Source: Thereva unica (lineage: Eukaryota; Arthropoda; Insecta; Diptera; Therevidae). Taken from it: a DNA stretch of 64,000 nt. Both the position numbers and the translations under genes were made by a program. Position 1 is the stretch's first letter. Each line of letters starts with the position of its first letter. Shown here in pieces: positions 48,101 to 53,060 of the stretch. Location: contig OX465284.1 in assembly GCA_949987705.1 (NCBI GenBank), forward strand, positions 65,023,470-65,087,469, given 5' to 3'. The notes beneath the pieces are model-generated. The model was not told the origin of the DNA and did not search any database. It worked only from the letters and a program-made list of their open reading frames with translations.

Positions 48101-48742
48101 AAACTTACTAAATATCTCTGTTGATTATAAATTGTCGGAGGCCTTTTCAATGAATCTTCTAACATAATCTTCAAATTGTCTAAATATGGTGTATTCTCTA
48201 AGCAACAAATTAAATCAGGTAACGGTGATCTAGCCGATGGTCTATTAGGAGCATCGGTAGCCAAAGGTACTCCATAAGTCTCATTTGCTCTAAATTTTCT
48301 CTTACCATTCACTTCATTGCATGGACCAGGTGTTATTTGCCCTGGGCGCATGACAATATTATCGCCACGTACTAAAAGTGCCCAAGGCAAATTAACTATA
48401 ACACCATCGCGATATGTCCACTGTAACGAAACACATGGTGATAATGGACAACATAGGTGTGGATAGTTTCGAACTTCCCAATCATTGCATAGCTCCTCTT
48501 CAGCTAACTTAATCTCTTTAAGTACATGATGAGTCTTTCGGAATATTTCAGTTCTTCGTAAGTTATTTTCTCTTATAACAAAAAATAAATTCAGACTTAA
48601 TATTATGAATATAACAATAGCTGGCAAGTACTGATCAGCAACAATAAGACCAACAATAACAGTGATTGTACTTAAGATTGAAAACCAACCAAAAGGGCTG
48701 TCATAGCGCTTCACGAAAGCGGACCGTATTTTCATAAATAGG
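21080..48742 (-). CDS. TMEM94: TMEM94 orthologue (ERMA-type P-type-ATPase-like ER protein), 5' end missing
   Basis: Nine exons join in phase: 48742-48109, 48054-47958, 35702-35106, 35049-34932, 26831-25374, 25307-24753, 24679-24556, 21467-21218 and 21152-21080. They encode about 1,301 residues and end '...KLGMNSPF'. Human TMEM94 has about 1,356, so only the N-terminus is missing. Recognisable P-type-ATPase-like parts are an early membrane pair, an actuator-like 'VRGDNIVMRPGQ', the phosphorylation-loop equivalent 'CCVDKKGILSWPNP', an N-domain region with 'QGTADIVLDCCDDFWDG', a P-domain region with 'AKLPRGIENIRPHL' and 'FLQADCSIAVEP', and several C-terminal membrane segments. In mammals TMEM94 has been reported as an ER magnesium-loading ATPase; function here is inferred. 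One base appears missing near 26735. The first exon or exons were not found. Confidence 0.9.
21218..21467 (-). CDS. TMEM94: TMEM94 exon with the C-terminal membrane segments
   Basis: The acceptor TTCTCAG precedes 21467 and the donor is AA|GTAAGA at 21218/21217. The encoded part reads 'FVHRDHLMWRQNPFTNN', then two hydrophobic segments ('LSSLSLLFLHIIICTL' and 'VFILATVLFSFLVTEF'), then 'CKWEEIK'. An unspliced reading would stop at TAA 21216-21214, two bases past the donor; the family tail is recovered only with the splice. Confidence 0.9.
22050..22224. mobile_element. PIF/Harbinger-like MITE, 175 bp
   Basis: Ends 'AGGCTGAAGCA' and the inverse of 'AGGCTCAAGCA', with inner matches through 'AACCAATCCGTTCCGTCCG'. 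The element is flanked by TTA on both sides (22047-22049 and 22225-22227). It lies in the 3.1-kb TMEM94 intron. Confidence 0.8.
22443..22764. mobile_element. MITE, 322 bp
   Basis: Ends GGGGCTATTCAGATG and the inverse of GGGGCTATTCAGACG, with ATT on both sides. Inner inverse words 'AAAACCGGTTTTA' occur near each end. No coding motif. Confidence 0.75.
22842..23184. mobile_element. MITE, 343 bp
   Basis: Ends 'GGTGCAAGTTACACTATC' and the inverse of 'GGTGCAAGTTGCACTATC', flanked by AAT on each side (22839-22841 and 23185-23187). It is only 77 bp from the previous MITE. Confidence 0.75.
23185..23819. other. Intron DNA, nothing recognised
   Basis: TMEM94 intron sequence with short frames on both strands and no motif. 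Confidence 0.4.
23820..24180 (+). pseudogene. Degenerate fragment of the 6888-8340 LINE family
   Basis: Plus-strand reading gives 'VEYLQWNDHIFQITKQSSQY' followed by 'LLSHRRNVK'. These correspond to two separated parts of the RT tail at 7112-7756, so an internal deletion has joined them. Upstream words around 23890-23960 resemble the preceding RT region. Confidence 0.6.
24556..24679 (-). CDS. TMEM94: TMEM94 short exon between membrane segments
   Basis: The acceptor TTTAATAG and donor G|GTAAGT bound 124 nt. The encoded stretch contains 'EIIDVDEDCPDTNLY', an acidic luminal or cytosolic loop, followed by the start of a membrane segment ('IARIFALLGIIFHF'). Phases fit both neighbours. The acceptor has a weak pyrimidine tract, so the exact start is slightly less certain than the others. 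Confidence 0.8.
24753..25307 (-). CDS. TMEM94: TMEM94 exon with the start of the C-terminal membrane domain
   Basis: 185 codons between acceptor TTCCAG and donor GTAAGG, phase 0 on both sides. After a Ser/Thr/Lys-rich loop it encodes the conserved 'LSRMLNSIPCSIAVRR' and 'IIELSRRF', then membrane segments ('CIQFWACCCCTLAVINIL', 'VIYLMCFAVPLIALTL', 'FLPSIVIV'). Confidence 0.9.
25374..26831 (-). CDS. TMEM94: TMEM94 large exon (N- and P-domain-like part), with a frameshift
   Basis: It starts after TTTCAG and ends at CAA|GTAAAA. The upstream frame reads 'RCLCELAKQIGFTSHATDRF' and 'EGQLATYRHL'. The downstream frame carries on from 'GNKNFNNPLRKFNS' and is open to the donor. The exon is 1458 nt, where phase on both sides requires 1459, so one base is missing at about 26733-26738 (GG where GGG would fit). 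The central part holds 'PFPHSLSVVL', 'FYQRSALTAYCTAFAYRPL', 'EKMGLESGWNCH', a long Ser/Asn/Thr-rich low-conservation insert, and then the P-domain-like 'VSLFTDCSAEATREML'. Confidence 0.85.
26952..29404. mobile_element. Foldback element, 2.45 kb, about 740-bp inverted repeats
   Basis: The left arm (about 26952-27700) and right arm (about 28660-29404) are near-identical inverses. They start 'AAGAGCCAGCGAC' and run through the 'CCCCCAGTGGCCGGAATGTA' part. The unique centre holds a LINE insertion and a short segment also found inside the foldback at 16434-17150. No transposase is present, so the element is non-autonomous. It sits in the 8.1-kb TMEM94 intron. Confidence 0.85.
27812..28478 (+). pseudogene. 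5'-truncated RTE-like LINE fragment with target duplication
   Basis: The fragment is flanked by AATGTAAT at 27804-27811 and 28479-28486. It encodes the end of an RT ('NKFCYLGSIIT' type region read here as 'DKFCYLGSIITENGG'), then 'RLFNSNVKAVLLYGCETWKV', 'INRCLRRILKIRWQDRISN' and 'RRRKWNWVGHTLRR'. The frame is open for 204 codons. A second copy of the same family, longer at its 5' end, lies at 36030-37165. The catalytic YADD is upstream of the truncation point and absent here. Confidence 0.85.
29405..29823. other. Intron DNA, nothing recognised
   Basis: AT-rich sequence between two mobile elements, without motif or long frame. Confidence 0.4.
29824..30148 (+). mobile_element. MITE copy 1 of a three-copy cluster
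   Basis: Ends 'TGGGCCGTCTACACTACG' and the inverse of 'TGGTGCATCCACACTACG', flanked by TTA at 29821-29823 and 30149-30151, as in PIF/Harbinger-type elements. The open frame inside recurs on the opposite strand in copy 2 and is not a gene. Confidence 0.8.
30156..30470 (-). mobile_element. MITE copy 2, inverted
   Basis: Inverse orientation relative to copy 1. It is separated from copy 1 by TTA-C-TAA, and from copy 3 by a single shared TTA (30471-30473). Confidence 0.8.
30474..30788 (-). mobile_element. MITE copy 3
   Basis: Same orientation and nearly the same sequence as copy 2, flanked by TTA at 30471-30473 and 30789-30791. Confidence 0.8.
30789..33166. other. AT-rich intron DNA with one small LINE trace
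   Basis: Mostly featureless AT-rich sequence. At about 32955-33060 the plus strand reads 'ETVKEFTYLGTVLQ', the usual tail of a LINE reverse transcriptase, with no further coding context. Confidence 0.45.
33167..33266. mobile_element. 100-bp palindromic MITE
   Basis: Arms 'GGGGTGGTAGCACGTAA' and inverse, with inner stems 'GTTTCAATC' and 'CATACAAAA'. Almost the entire element folds on itself. Confidence 0.75.
33684..34005. mobile_element. MITE, 322 bp
   Basis: Ends 'TAGGGGTACTCATGATTTGT' and the inverse of 'TAGGGGTATTCATGATCTGT'. The interior has repeated 'TTTGTGTTA' and CGAGA words. It is in the 8.1-kb TMEM94 intron. Confidence 0.7.
34006..34931. other. AT-rich intron DNA
   Basis: Very AT-rich, with A-runs and a (TA)n tract near 34820-34840. 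The open frame on the minus strand at 34549-34755 is low-complexity Phe/Ser and is not called. Confidence 0.4.
34932..35049 (-). CDS. TMEM94: TMEM94 118-nt exon
   Basis: Between acceptor TATATTAG and donor CG|GTATGC. It encodes 'LAILLNTCSPLTHAHYAQFC' and 'LVPVTN', matching the region after the long loop in the family. Phases (2 nt in, 2 nt out) agree with neighbours. The preceding intron is only 56 nt; the following one is 8.1 kb. Confidence 0.9.
35106..35702 (-). CDS. TMEM94: TMEM94 exon with the phosphorylation-loop equivalent
   Basis: 199 codons, phase 1 on both sides, acceptor ATATTTCAG and donor G|GTTAGG. The exon starts 'HQGHYWKEIFLDGP', has a membrane segment ('AIIPILPLIFPLLWISINL'), a Pro-rich loop, and 'GSITALCCVDKKGILSWPNP'. 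In classical P-type ATPases the last motif is DKTGTLT. The changed form with a conserved Asp is what TMEM94 proteins carry. It ends with 'HISSLKPLG'. Confidence 0.92.
36030..37165 (+). pseudogene. RTE-like LINE reverse transcriptase, 5'-truncated
   Basis: Plus-strand pieces give 'FVDYEKAFDS' with the first catalytic Asp, 'LPDKIIELIKALYTNSKC', 'SSGVRQGCL', 'DYADDICSLAHRHQD' with the catalytic YADD at about 36368-36379, then the same C-terminal region as 27812-28478. Frame changes near 36100, 36270, 36340 and 36855 disable it. The 3' end is a (TAGA)n microsatellite at about 37143-37157 followed by A-rich DNA, as in RTE-type LINEs. It lies in the 12.3-kb TMEM94 intron on the strand opposite the gene. 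Confidence 0.85.
37166..38887. other. Intron DNA with a LINE trace and a duplicated segment
   Basis: 37655-37790 reads on the plus strand as a broken copy of the 'LEVTLTEDL...HIFQIVKQESQ' part of the 6888-8340 LINE family. 'GAGCAGCCAGA' segments of about 60 bp at 37975 and 38083 are related copies 108 bp apart, perhaps LTR debris. Nothing else was recognised. Confidence 0.5.
38888..39838. mobile_element. Element with about 46-bp inverted ends
   Basis: 'GATAGAATTTCGCTCAAACG' through 'GGTGCGGACATTG' at the left is found inverted at about 39791-39838. The 0.95-kb interior has no recognisable coding region. No target duplication was fixed. Confidence 0.5.
39839..40379. other. Intron DNA, nothing recognised
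   Basis: No motif or repeat partner seen. Confidence 0.35.
40380..41095 (-). pseudogene. RTE-like LINE RT tail, decayed
   Basis: Minus-strand frame at 41026-40631 reads 'LKINAKKTKVLTADG', 'QVPMFKYLGSLIEE', 'TILLYGSETWILLELDAKKL' and 'MRCLRQILGVSLRDRLRNE', the region behind the RT catalytic site. The YADD box is lost. It differs clearly from the RTE-like family at 27.8 and 36 kb. Frameshifts near 40870 and 40630. Confidence 0.7.
41096..41772. other. Probable LINE leader; no gene called
   Basis: 41330-41700 is GC-richer with an A-rich stretch before it at 41277-41290. It looks like the leader or 3' part of a mobile element but contains no motif. The hAT-like element begins to its right. Confidence 0.35.
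41773..45556. mobile_element. hAT-like non-autonomous element with satellite core
   Basis: The element proper is 41781-45548, flanked by the 8-bp duplication TTTTTTTG (41773-41780 and 45549-45556). Its ends are CAGGGATCGTAA and the inverse of CAGGGATCGTAA. An 8-bp duplication plus CAGGG termini is the signature of hAT elements. Inverted repeats extend about 690 bp: 41781-42470 against 44855-45548, with indels in the ACTTTTAT-rich part. Between them, 42470-43290 has divergent copies of 'ACCCCTTAAGGGG'-type words, and 43290-44810 is a tandem array. There is no transposase. It lies in the 12.3-kb TMEM94 intron. Confidence 0.82.
43290..44815. repeat. 117-118-bp satellite, 13 units, with higher-order pattern
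   Basis: The word GTCCACG starts at 43304, 43421, 43539, 43657, 43774, 43892, 44010, 44128, 44245, 44363, 44481, 44599 and 44717: always 117 or 118 bp apart. Units contain 'GATGCACTGTCAAAATT', 'AGCTCCAGCGGTTTGGGT' and CCCCTTAGGGGAT. A distinct unit type (AAAGCCCTTCAGC, followed by GGTTACC) recurs at 43304, 43657 and 44128. Confidence 0.93.
45557..45636. repeat. 3'-end copy of the 6888-8340 LINE family
   Basis: 'AGGAGTCACCCTTTATACTA' and 'CTAGTCCGTCATGTCGTT' match 6920-6955. The T-run of the hAT-like element's target site is the LINE tail, so that element inserted at the end of this LINE copy. Confidence 0.6.
45637..45762. mobile_element. 126-bp palindromic MITE
   Basis: Arms 'GGCCCTATTCTGATTCTCAC', 'TTTCACGGCGAGTGAC' and 'CCAAGACACA' are mirrored almost perfectly around a short AT-rich loop at about 45690-45705. 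Confidence 0.85.
46050..46700 (+). pseudogene. LOA-like LINE C-terminal relic, interrupted by a MITE
   Basis: Plus-strand reading gives 'LGLANSKAILPMP', 'DPTLCAELSL'-like and 'EDESGPVL' segments, matching the C-terminal zinc-knuckle region of the LINE at 55943-57469 ('[12 protein letters not shown]', 'EDESALHVL'). The match resumes after a roughly 230-bp insertion at about 46372-46610 with 'LHVLCECP' and 'LLEHSSLS'-like words. The insertion has inverse ends related to 'GGTTCGTGTATG' and repeated CGAAAATT words. Confidence 0.7.
46699..47138. mobile_element. MITE, 440 bp
   Basis: Ends TAAGGTCAAAATAGAATTGCG and the inverse of TAAGGTCAAAACAGAATAGCG, with matching CGACGACAAAGTCGG/CCGACGTCGTAGTCG inner parts. 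No coding motif. Confidence 0.7.
47139..47957. other. Start of the 12.3-kb TMEM94 intron
   Basis: No repeat or gene recognised. The splice donor is at 47957. Confidence 0.4.
47958..48054 (-). CDS. TMEM94: TMEM94 97-nt membrane exon
   Basis: Acceptor TTTTTTCAG and donor AAAG|GTTTGA. It encodes one membrane helix ('IVALIITLLAGILRYTGYAL') and is followed by the 12.3-kb intron. The upstream intron is 54 nt. Confidence 0.88.
48109..48742 (-). CDS. TMEM94: TMEM94 first exon found in this window
   Basis: Acceptor TTTATTTCAG before 48742 and donor GTAAGT after 48109, phase 2 in and 0 out. It encodes two adjacent membrane helices ('FSILSTITVIVGLIVA', 'LPAIVIFIILSLNLFFVI'), the family segment 'VSLQWTYRDGVIVNLPWALL', the actuator-like 'RGDNIVMRPGQ', and a loop ending 'YNQQRYL'. 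An ATG further upstream (to 48810) lies in intron sequence, because the acceptor falls between. The N-terminal 40-90 residues must come from an exon I could not find up to 64 kb. Confidence 0.88.
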
Positions 48743-49398
48743 CTGAAATAAAACGATATTATTATAACACTTATATTATTGTTTATATAATCAGATGTAC
48801 TTTTCTTCATTACATTTGTCTTCGTATAGTTTTAAAACATTAAAAATTTCACTGTGAAGCCGCGATAGGGCAACTTTTGTTGTCAACCCTTGCGTTCCGC
48901 GTCCACTTTCAGAATTCATTTTTCTTTGATTGCATTCATTAAAATTATATTTAATTTAAATAATCTTTAATAAATAATTCACATTTTAAAAATTGCCATT
49001 TATTATCGAAAAATTAAGCCTTTGTGCCTTGTTTTATTAAATAAAATTTCACATTATTCACTGTTTCATAACTTTCCCGATTTGTTTGCCTCCCGTCTAG
49101 GTTAGAATTGTGACACTCTTCTACTGTCAAAAGTTCATTGGAAGTAAGGTAAATGCTGATGAATTTCGAAAACTTGTTGAAATGGGGCTGTTCACTTTGG
49201 ATGAAGAATTGGAATTTCGGTTAATGTACCGTTAATATTAAAAATTCTTGCAGTGCAGTTGTAAGCCCGGTATGCTAGGTTCAAGAAAATGTGTGTTATG
49301 ATTGTTTGGAATTGATGAAATTGTTTTAATTAGTAAGACTAAAAAAGAATTTACAAAAATATGTGCATAAAACCCAACAGTATATTATTTTTATCATT
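48743..49398. other. Upstream intron of TMEM94; one short plus-strand frame
   Basis: The minus strand contains the acceptor of the first exon found but no further TMEM94 exon. On the plus strand about 49101-49231 reads 44 codons including 'ADEFRKLVEMGLFTLDEELE', protein-like in composition, followed by a stop. It could be an exon of an unrecognised gene or an old relic. Confidence 0.3.
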
Positions 49399-49735
49399 AG
49401 GCCCCCATCCACGGTCAAACAAATCGTCAAATTCCTGGCCAACATCGAAAAAATTGCAAGTGTGCGTGTATAAAATACAAGTTTTCGAAGTTGGCCGCTG
49501 TTTGAAGAAAATATTCGTCTGGTTTAATATTTCCTTCAAACAACTTAAATGTGTGTGTGAGTTTTGCCTGTGTGCCATGTAAAGTTCGCTTTGTTTACAG
49601 TAGATTATATGAAATGTCGCTCGGGATGTTTGAAGAAAGTTTTCCTCGTTGGTGGCCAAAAATGTCAAAGCATAAATGTGTGCGCTGTTTGTCGAAAATT
49701 GGTTTGACGATTTGTTTGACCGTGGATGGGGGCCT
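49399..49735. mobile_element. MITE, 337 bp
   Basis: Ends 'AGGCCCCCATCCACGGTCAA' and inverse, with 'ACAAATCGTCAAA' continuing the match. ATT lies on both sides (49396-49398 and 49736-49738). Its 'CCCATCCACGG' terminal core is shared with the pair at 50114-51340. Confidence 0.85.
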
Positions 49736-49738
49736 ATT

Positions 49739-50110
49739 GTGAAAAACTACTTTCAAACACATCATGTCGGCCGACTTGAGGTACTTTGGCGTCCTGTGTG
49801 AGATATTTTTATGCACCCTTACATAACTATTCAGACACTTCGTTTAGTACAATAACCCGAGTAAAAATAAAAGAGGGCCTTACAACGGGCGGGTATTGGA
49901 CGCTTGGGTGCACATACCGGTTCACGACGCCCAAACTTGACCAAAAGACATATGGCCGAGAAGTGAGTTGTTCACACGGGGGGCATTCGACGGCAAATTT
50001 GAGCCAAAAAAAAATCTGCATCAAATGTATTGTTGAATGAGCTTTATGGGAACTTGATTATTTTCATTTTGTACAATCGTCCTTTGGATTATTATTATGT
50101 ACTTAAAGAC
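49739..50110. other. Nothing recognised between MITEs
   Basis: Short overlapping frames on both strands without motifs. Confidence 0.35.
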
Positions 50111-50113
50111 TAA

Positions 50114-50700
50114 TGGGGCCCATCCACGGGCCAACTAGTTGCCCAAACTGAGTTGTGTAAAAAGTTGTTGTTTTGCCACAAACGCTTCAACTGAGTTGAT
50201 ATTTCAACTGCCAATTCGATATTTTATAGGCAATTTGAAAGTTAAATGAAATTGTAGAAAACCCGCGACTAAGTTTTATAATAATAAAAATTGGAGAAAG
50301 ATGATTTTTTAGATTAATTATAATCTTTTTTAAATATTAATATGAACATTTATATTTTTTAAAATATAAATTAAATTCTAAAAGTATAAATTATGAAAAT
50401 AATTTAATATTATATGAACTCTCATAATTTAAATTAAGAATAATGCAAAATAAACTTGCAAAAAAAATATATTCTTCGAATTCAGGCTTAATTCATCCAA
50501 GTAGTTTGCCAAACTGCAATACACACAGTGCAACTAGTTGCCCAAATTCTAGGCCCCACCCCCATAAAATTAAAAGATTTTGATTTATCCCAACTGAAAC
50601 CCCAACTGTCAAATCAGTTTGCCAACTGCCCCTCACACGATGCGATTCAGTGACAACACAACTCAGTTTGGACAACTAGTTGGACTGTGGATGGGCCCCA
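50114..50700 (+). mobile_element. PIF/Harbinger-like MITE, copy 1 of a pair
   Basis: Ends 'TGGGGCCCATCCACGGGCCA' and the inverse of a close variant, with TAA on both sides (50111-50113, 50701-50703). The interior is very AT-rich in its middle part. The other copy at 50753-51340 is in the same orientation. Confidence 0.85.
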
Positions 50701-50752
50701 TAACGATGCTCAAGGAAACAAGCTCTCTAGTCGTCGGTTTGCTTTTCGGTAA

Positions 50753-51340
50753 TGGGGCCCATCCACAGACCAACTGGTTGCCCCAACTGAGTTGTGCAAA
50801 GAGTTGGTGTTTTACCACAAACGCTTCAACTGAGTTGATACTTCAACTGTCAATTCAGTATTTTATAAGCAATTTGAACGTTAAATAAAATTGTAGAAAA
50901 CCTGCGATTAAGTTTTATGATTATAAAAAATGGGTACCTAGTAATGATTTTTTATGTTAATTATAAATTTTTTAATTATTAATATAAATATTTGTATGTT
51001 TTTAAAATATAAATTAAATCCTAAACATATAAATTATGAAAATAATTTAATATTATGTGAACTTTCATAATTTAAATTAAAAATTATGCAATACAATGAA
51101 AATATAAACTTGCAAAAAAATATAATTTTCGAATCAGGCTTAATTAATGCAAGTAGTTTGCCAAACTGCAACATACACAGCGCGACTAGTTGCCCAAACT
51201 CTAGGCCCCGCCCCCATAAAATTAAAAGATTTTGATTTATCCCAACTGTCAAATCAGTTTGCCAACTGCCCCATACACGCTGCGATTCAGTGCCAACACA
51301 ACTCAGTTTGGGCAACCAGTTGGCCTGTGGATGGGCCCCA
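50753..51340 (+). mobile_element. PIF/Harbinger-like MITE, copy 2 of the pair
   Basis: Same length class (588 bp), orientation and ends as copy 1, with its own TAA duplication (50750-50752, 51341-51343). The 49-bp spacer between the copies, excluding TAA, is unique. Confidence 0.85.
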
Positions 51341-51343
51341 TAA

Positions 51344-52408
51344 GTGTGTGGTGCATGTTGTCTGCGATTTCTATTTAAGTGGGAAATTTTGTTATTTAAC
51401 TACTCGAAGAAAAAAAAACAAATAAAACATTTAATTGCAGTGCGTTGATAAAAATTTTGAAATGTTCGCAGGCAGAGCAGCCAAATTCTTCTTCTTCTTG
51501 TTTTGACAATTGTCAAATTGAAAGCAGGAAAAATCGGAAAATTGATTTATGAATGACTTATTTAAAAAGTAGTTGGAAATATTGAAAAATACACATTAAT
51601 TTTTATAAAAATAACATTTCGATGCTATTCAATTGGTTTTATTGGTATATATTTCTTCTCCTAAAATTGACATTCGTATATAACCTCTAAAAACGCAATT
51701 TGGAGCAAAGTTGAGCGGTAAAGTGTTTTTTGGGATTGTTGCTTTTTTCTGATTATTTCTGCTCTGACATCAATTAGACAGCTGCTCCCAATTGAGCTGC
51801 TCAGCTCTGCTCTGAAATTTTTAAGCAATCATCGAACACACTTAAAATATACGCGGTGAGTTTTGACTTTTGGTGGGGAGCGAAAGTAAACACTTTCCCA
51901 AAAATGATTTATGATTTAGTTACGTAGTACGTATAGTTTTTCTGGTGTCGGTAATGAAAAAGAAAATATTTTTCTCGTTTTTTTTAAGTGTATGCCCATC
52001 GGTATGTGTGGTGTACGGCCGTACAGTCTGGCATATAACCTTCTGATACCAGCTCTGTTACAGACATAGAAAGTGAGAGAATGCGGGAGCAAGAATTCAC
52101 CCGAGCGTTGCATTGCATTGCTATACATGAGTCGATTTAACTGCGATTCGTTACATTATATGGATTTGACACATTAATACCATGCGTGTCGGCACTTAAA
52201 TGCGTTTTGAAATTTGAATTGTGTGTTGAATTTGTGTTGAATCCCTCATCAAAGTCCATTTTTAATATATTACTGAGTAATAATATTTGTGCAGAAAAAA
52301 ACAAGACCAATTTGACCGAGTATTGAATGCGTTGTTTGCGTAAAAGTTAAAAGTTGAACAACTGTTTCATTTAATTATGTACTTCCAGCTTTACTTTCTG
52401 AAGCAGGT
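51344..52408. other. No gene recognised left of the gypsy array
   Basis: Mixed AT-rich DNA. The minus-strand frame at 51916-52128 has no motif. This flank ends exactly at the LTR at 52410. Confidence 0.4.
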
Positions 52409-52409
52409 A

Positions 52410-52963
52410 TGAAATGGGGGACGTACTAATTTTTGCGTCTTCCCTCATCTCATTGCAATATATAAGTGATATATGTATATATTTTGCCAATTAAAACTTG
52501 TACTTCACATATTTTATATTAATATTATTCTTTTATTTAATACGTTTATTTAACATTTATCTATTACTATATTTAATAGTTGTAGCTTTTAATAGTTTAA
52601 GATTTTTCTATTTTTTTATTATGTCACACCGAAAATTACATAACGGTTTTTAATTATACAACTTATTATAGGAGACTTCCTTATCGAATAAACTCCTAAC
52701 TAATACTCTTACAAAAATTCAAAATAATTTTTAATATCACAATATTTGTGTGGCTATGTTTTTAAAATTGTTTCTGTGTACAGTGTATACATACGTGATA
52801 TGACAATCCAAATTCCCCAAGTGTATTTAATAGTAGTAGTGAGAATCCAAATTGTGACGTAACCAAAAACACTGTGCTTAAAATTATTAGAACAGAAACT
52901 GAGTGGATACTTGAATAAAACTTATTACAACGAAACACGTATATACAAGTAGCGACTGCTACA
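52410..52963 (-). repeat. Left LTR, 554 bp
   Basis: On the minus strand it runs TGTAGCAGTCGCTAC ... CCCCCATTTCA, after the purine tract GAAGGGGGAG. It is the 3' LTR of the left element. It differs from the middle LTR by single substitutions, including C/A at 52503/59371, and lacks the MITE. Confidence 0.88.
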
Positions 52964-52965
52964 TA

Positions 52966-52977
52966 ACTCCCCCTTCA
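52966..52977 (-). promoter_or_regulatory. Polypurine tract
   Basis: Minus-strand GAAGGGGGAG lies just outside the 3' LTR, where plus-strand DNA synthesis is primed in LTR retrotransposons. Confidence 0.75.
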
Positions 52978-53060
52978 GCGCGAGCGTCCATGAATGTACT
53001 ATCATACTTTATTTTAATATTTAATTACTCAAATAAAACAAAAAAAAAAAAATTTTAATT

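Noticed and set aside
48743..48810. Upstream ATG extending the TMEM94 first exon
   Set aside because: A good acceptor at 48743 interrupts it, and the extra residues do not resemble the family N-terminus.
52738..53060. Possible env-like ORF between integrase and 3' LTR of the gypsy element
   Set aside because: The integrase stop is about 100 bp from the LTR and no open frame of useful length is present.
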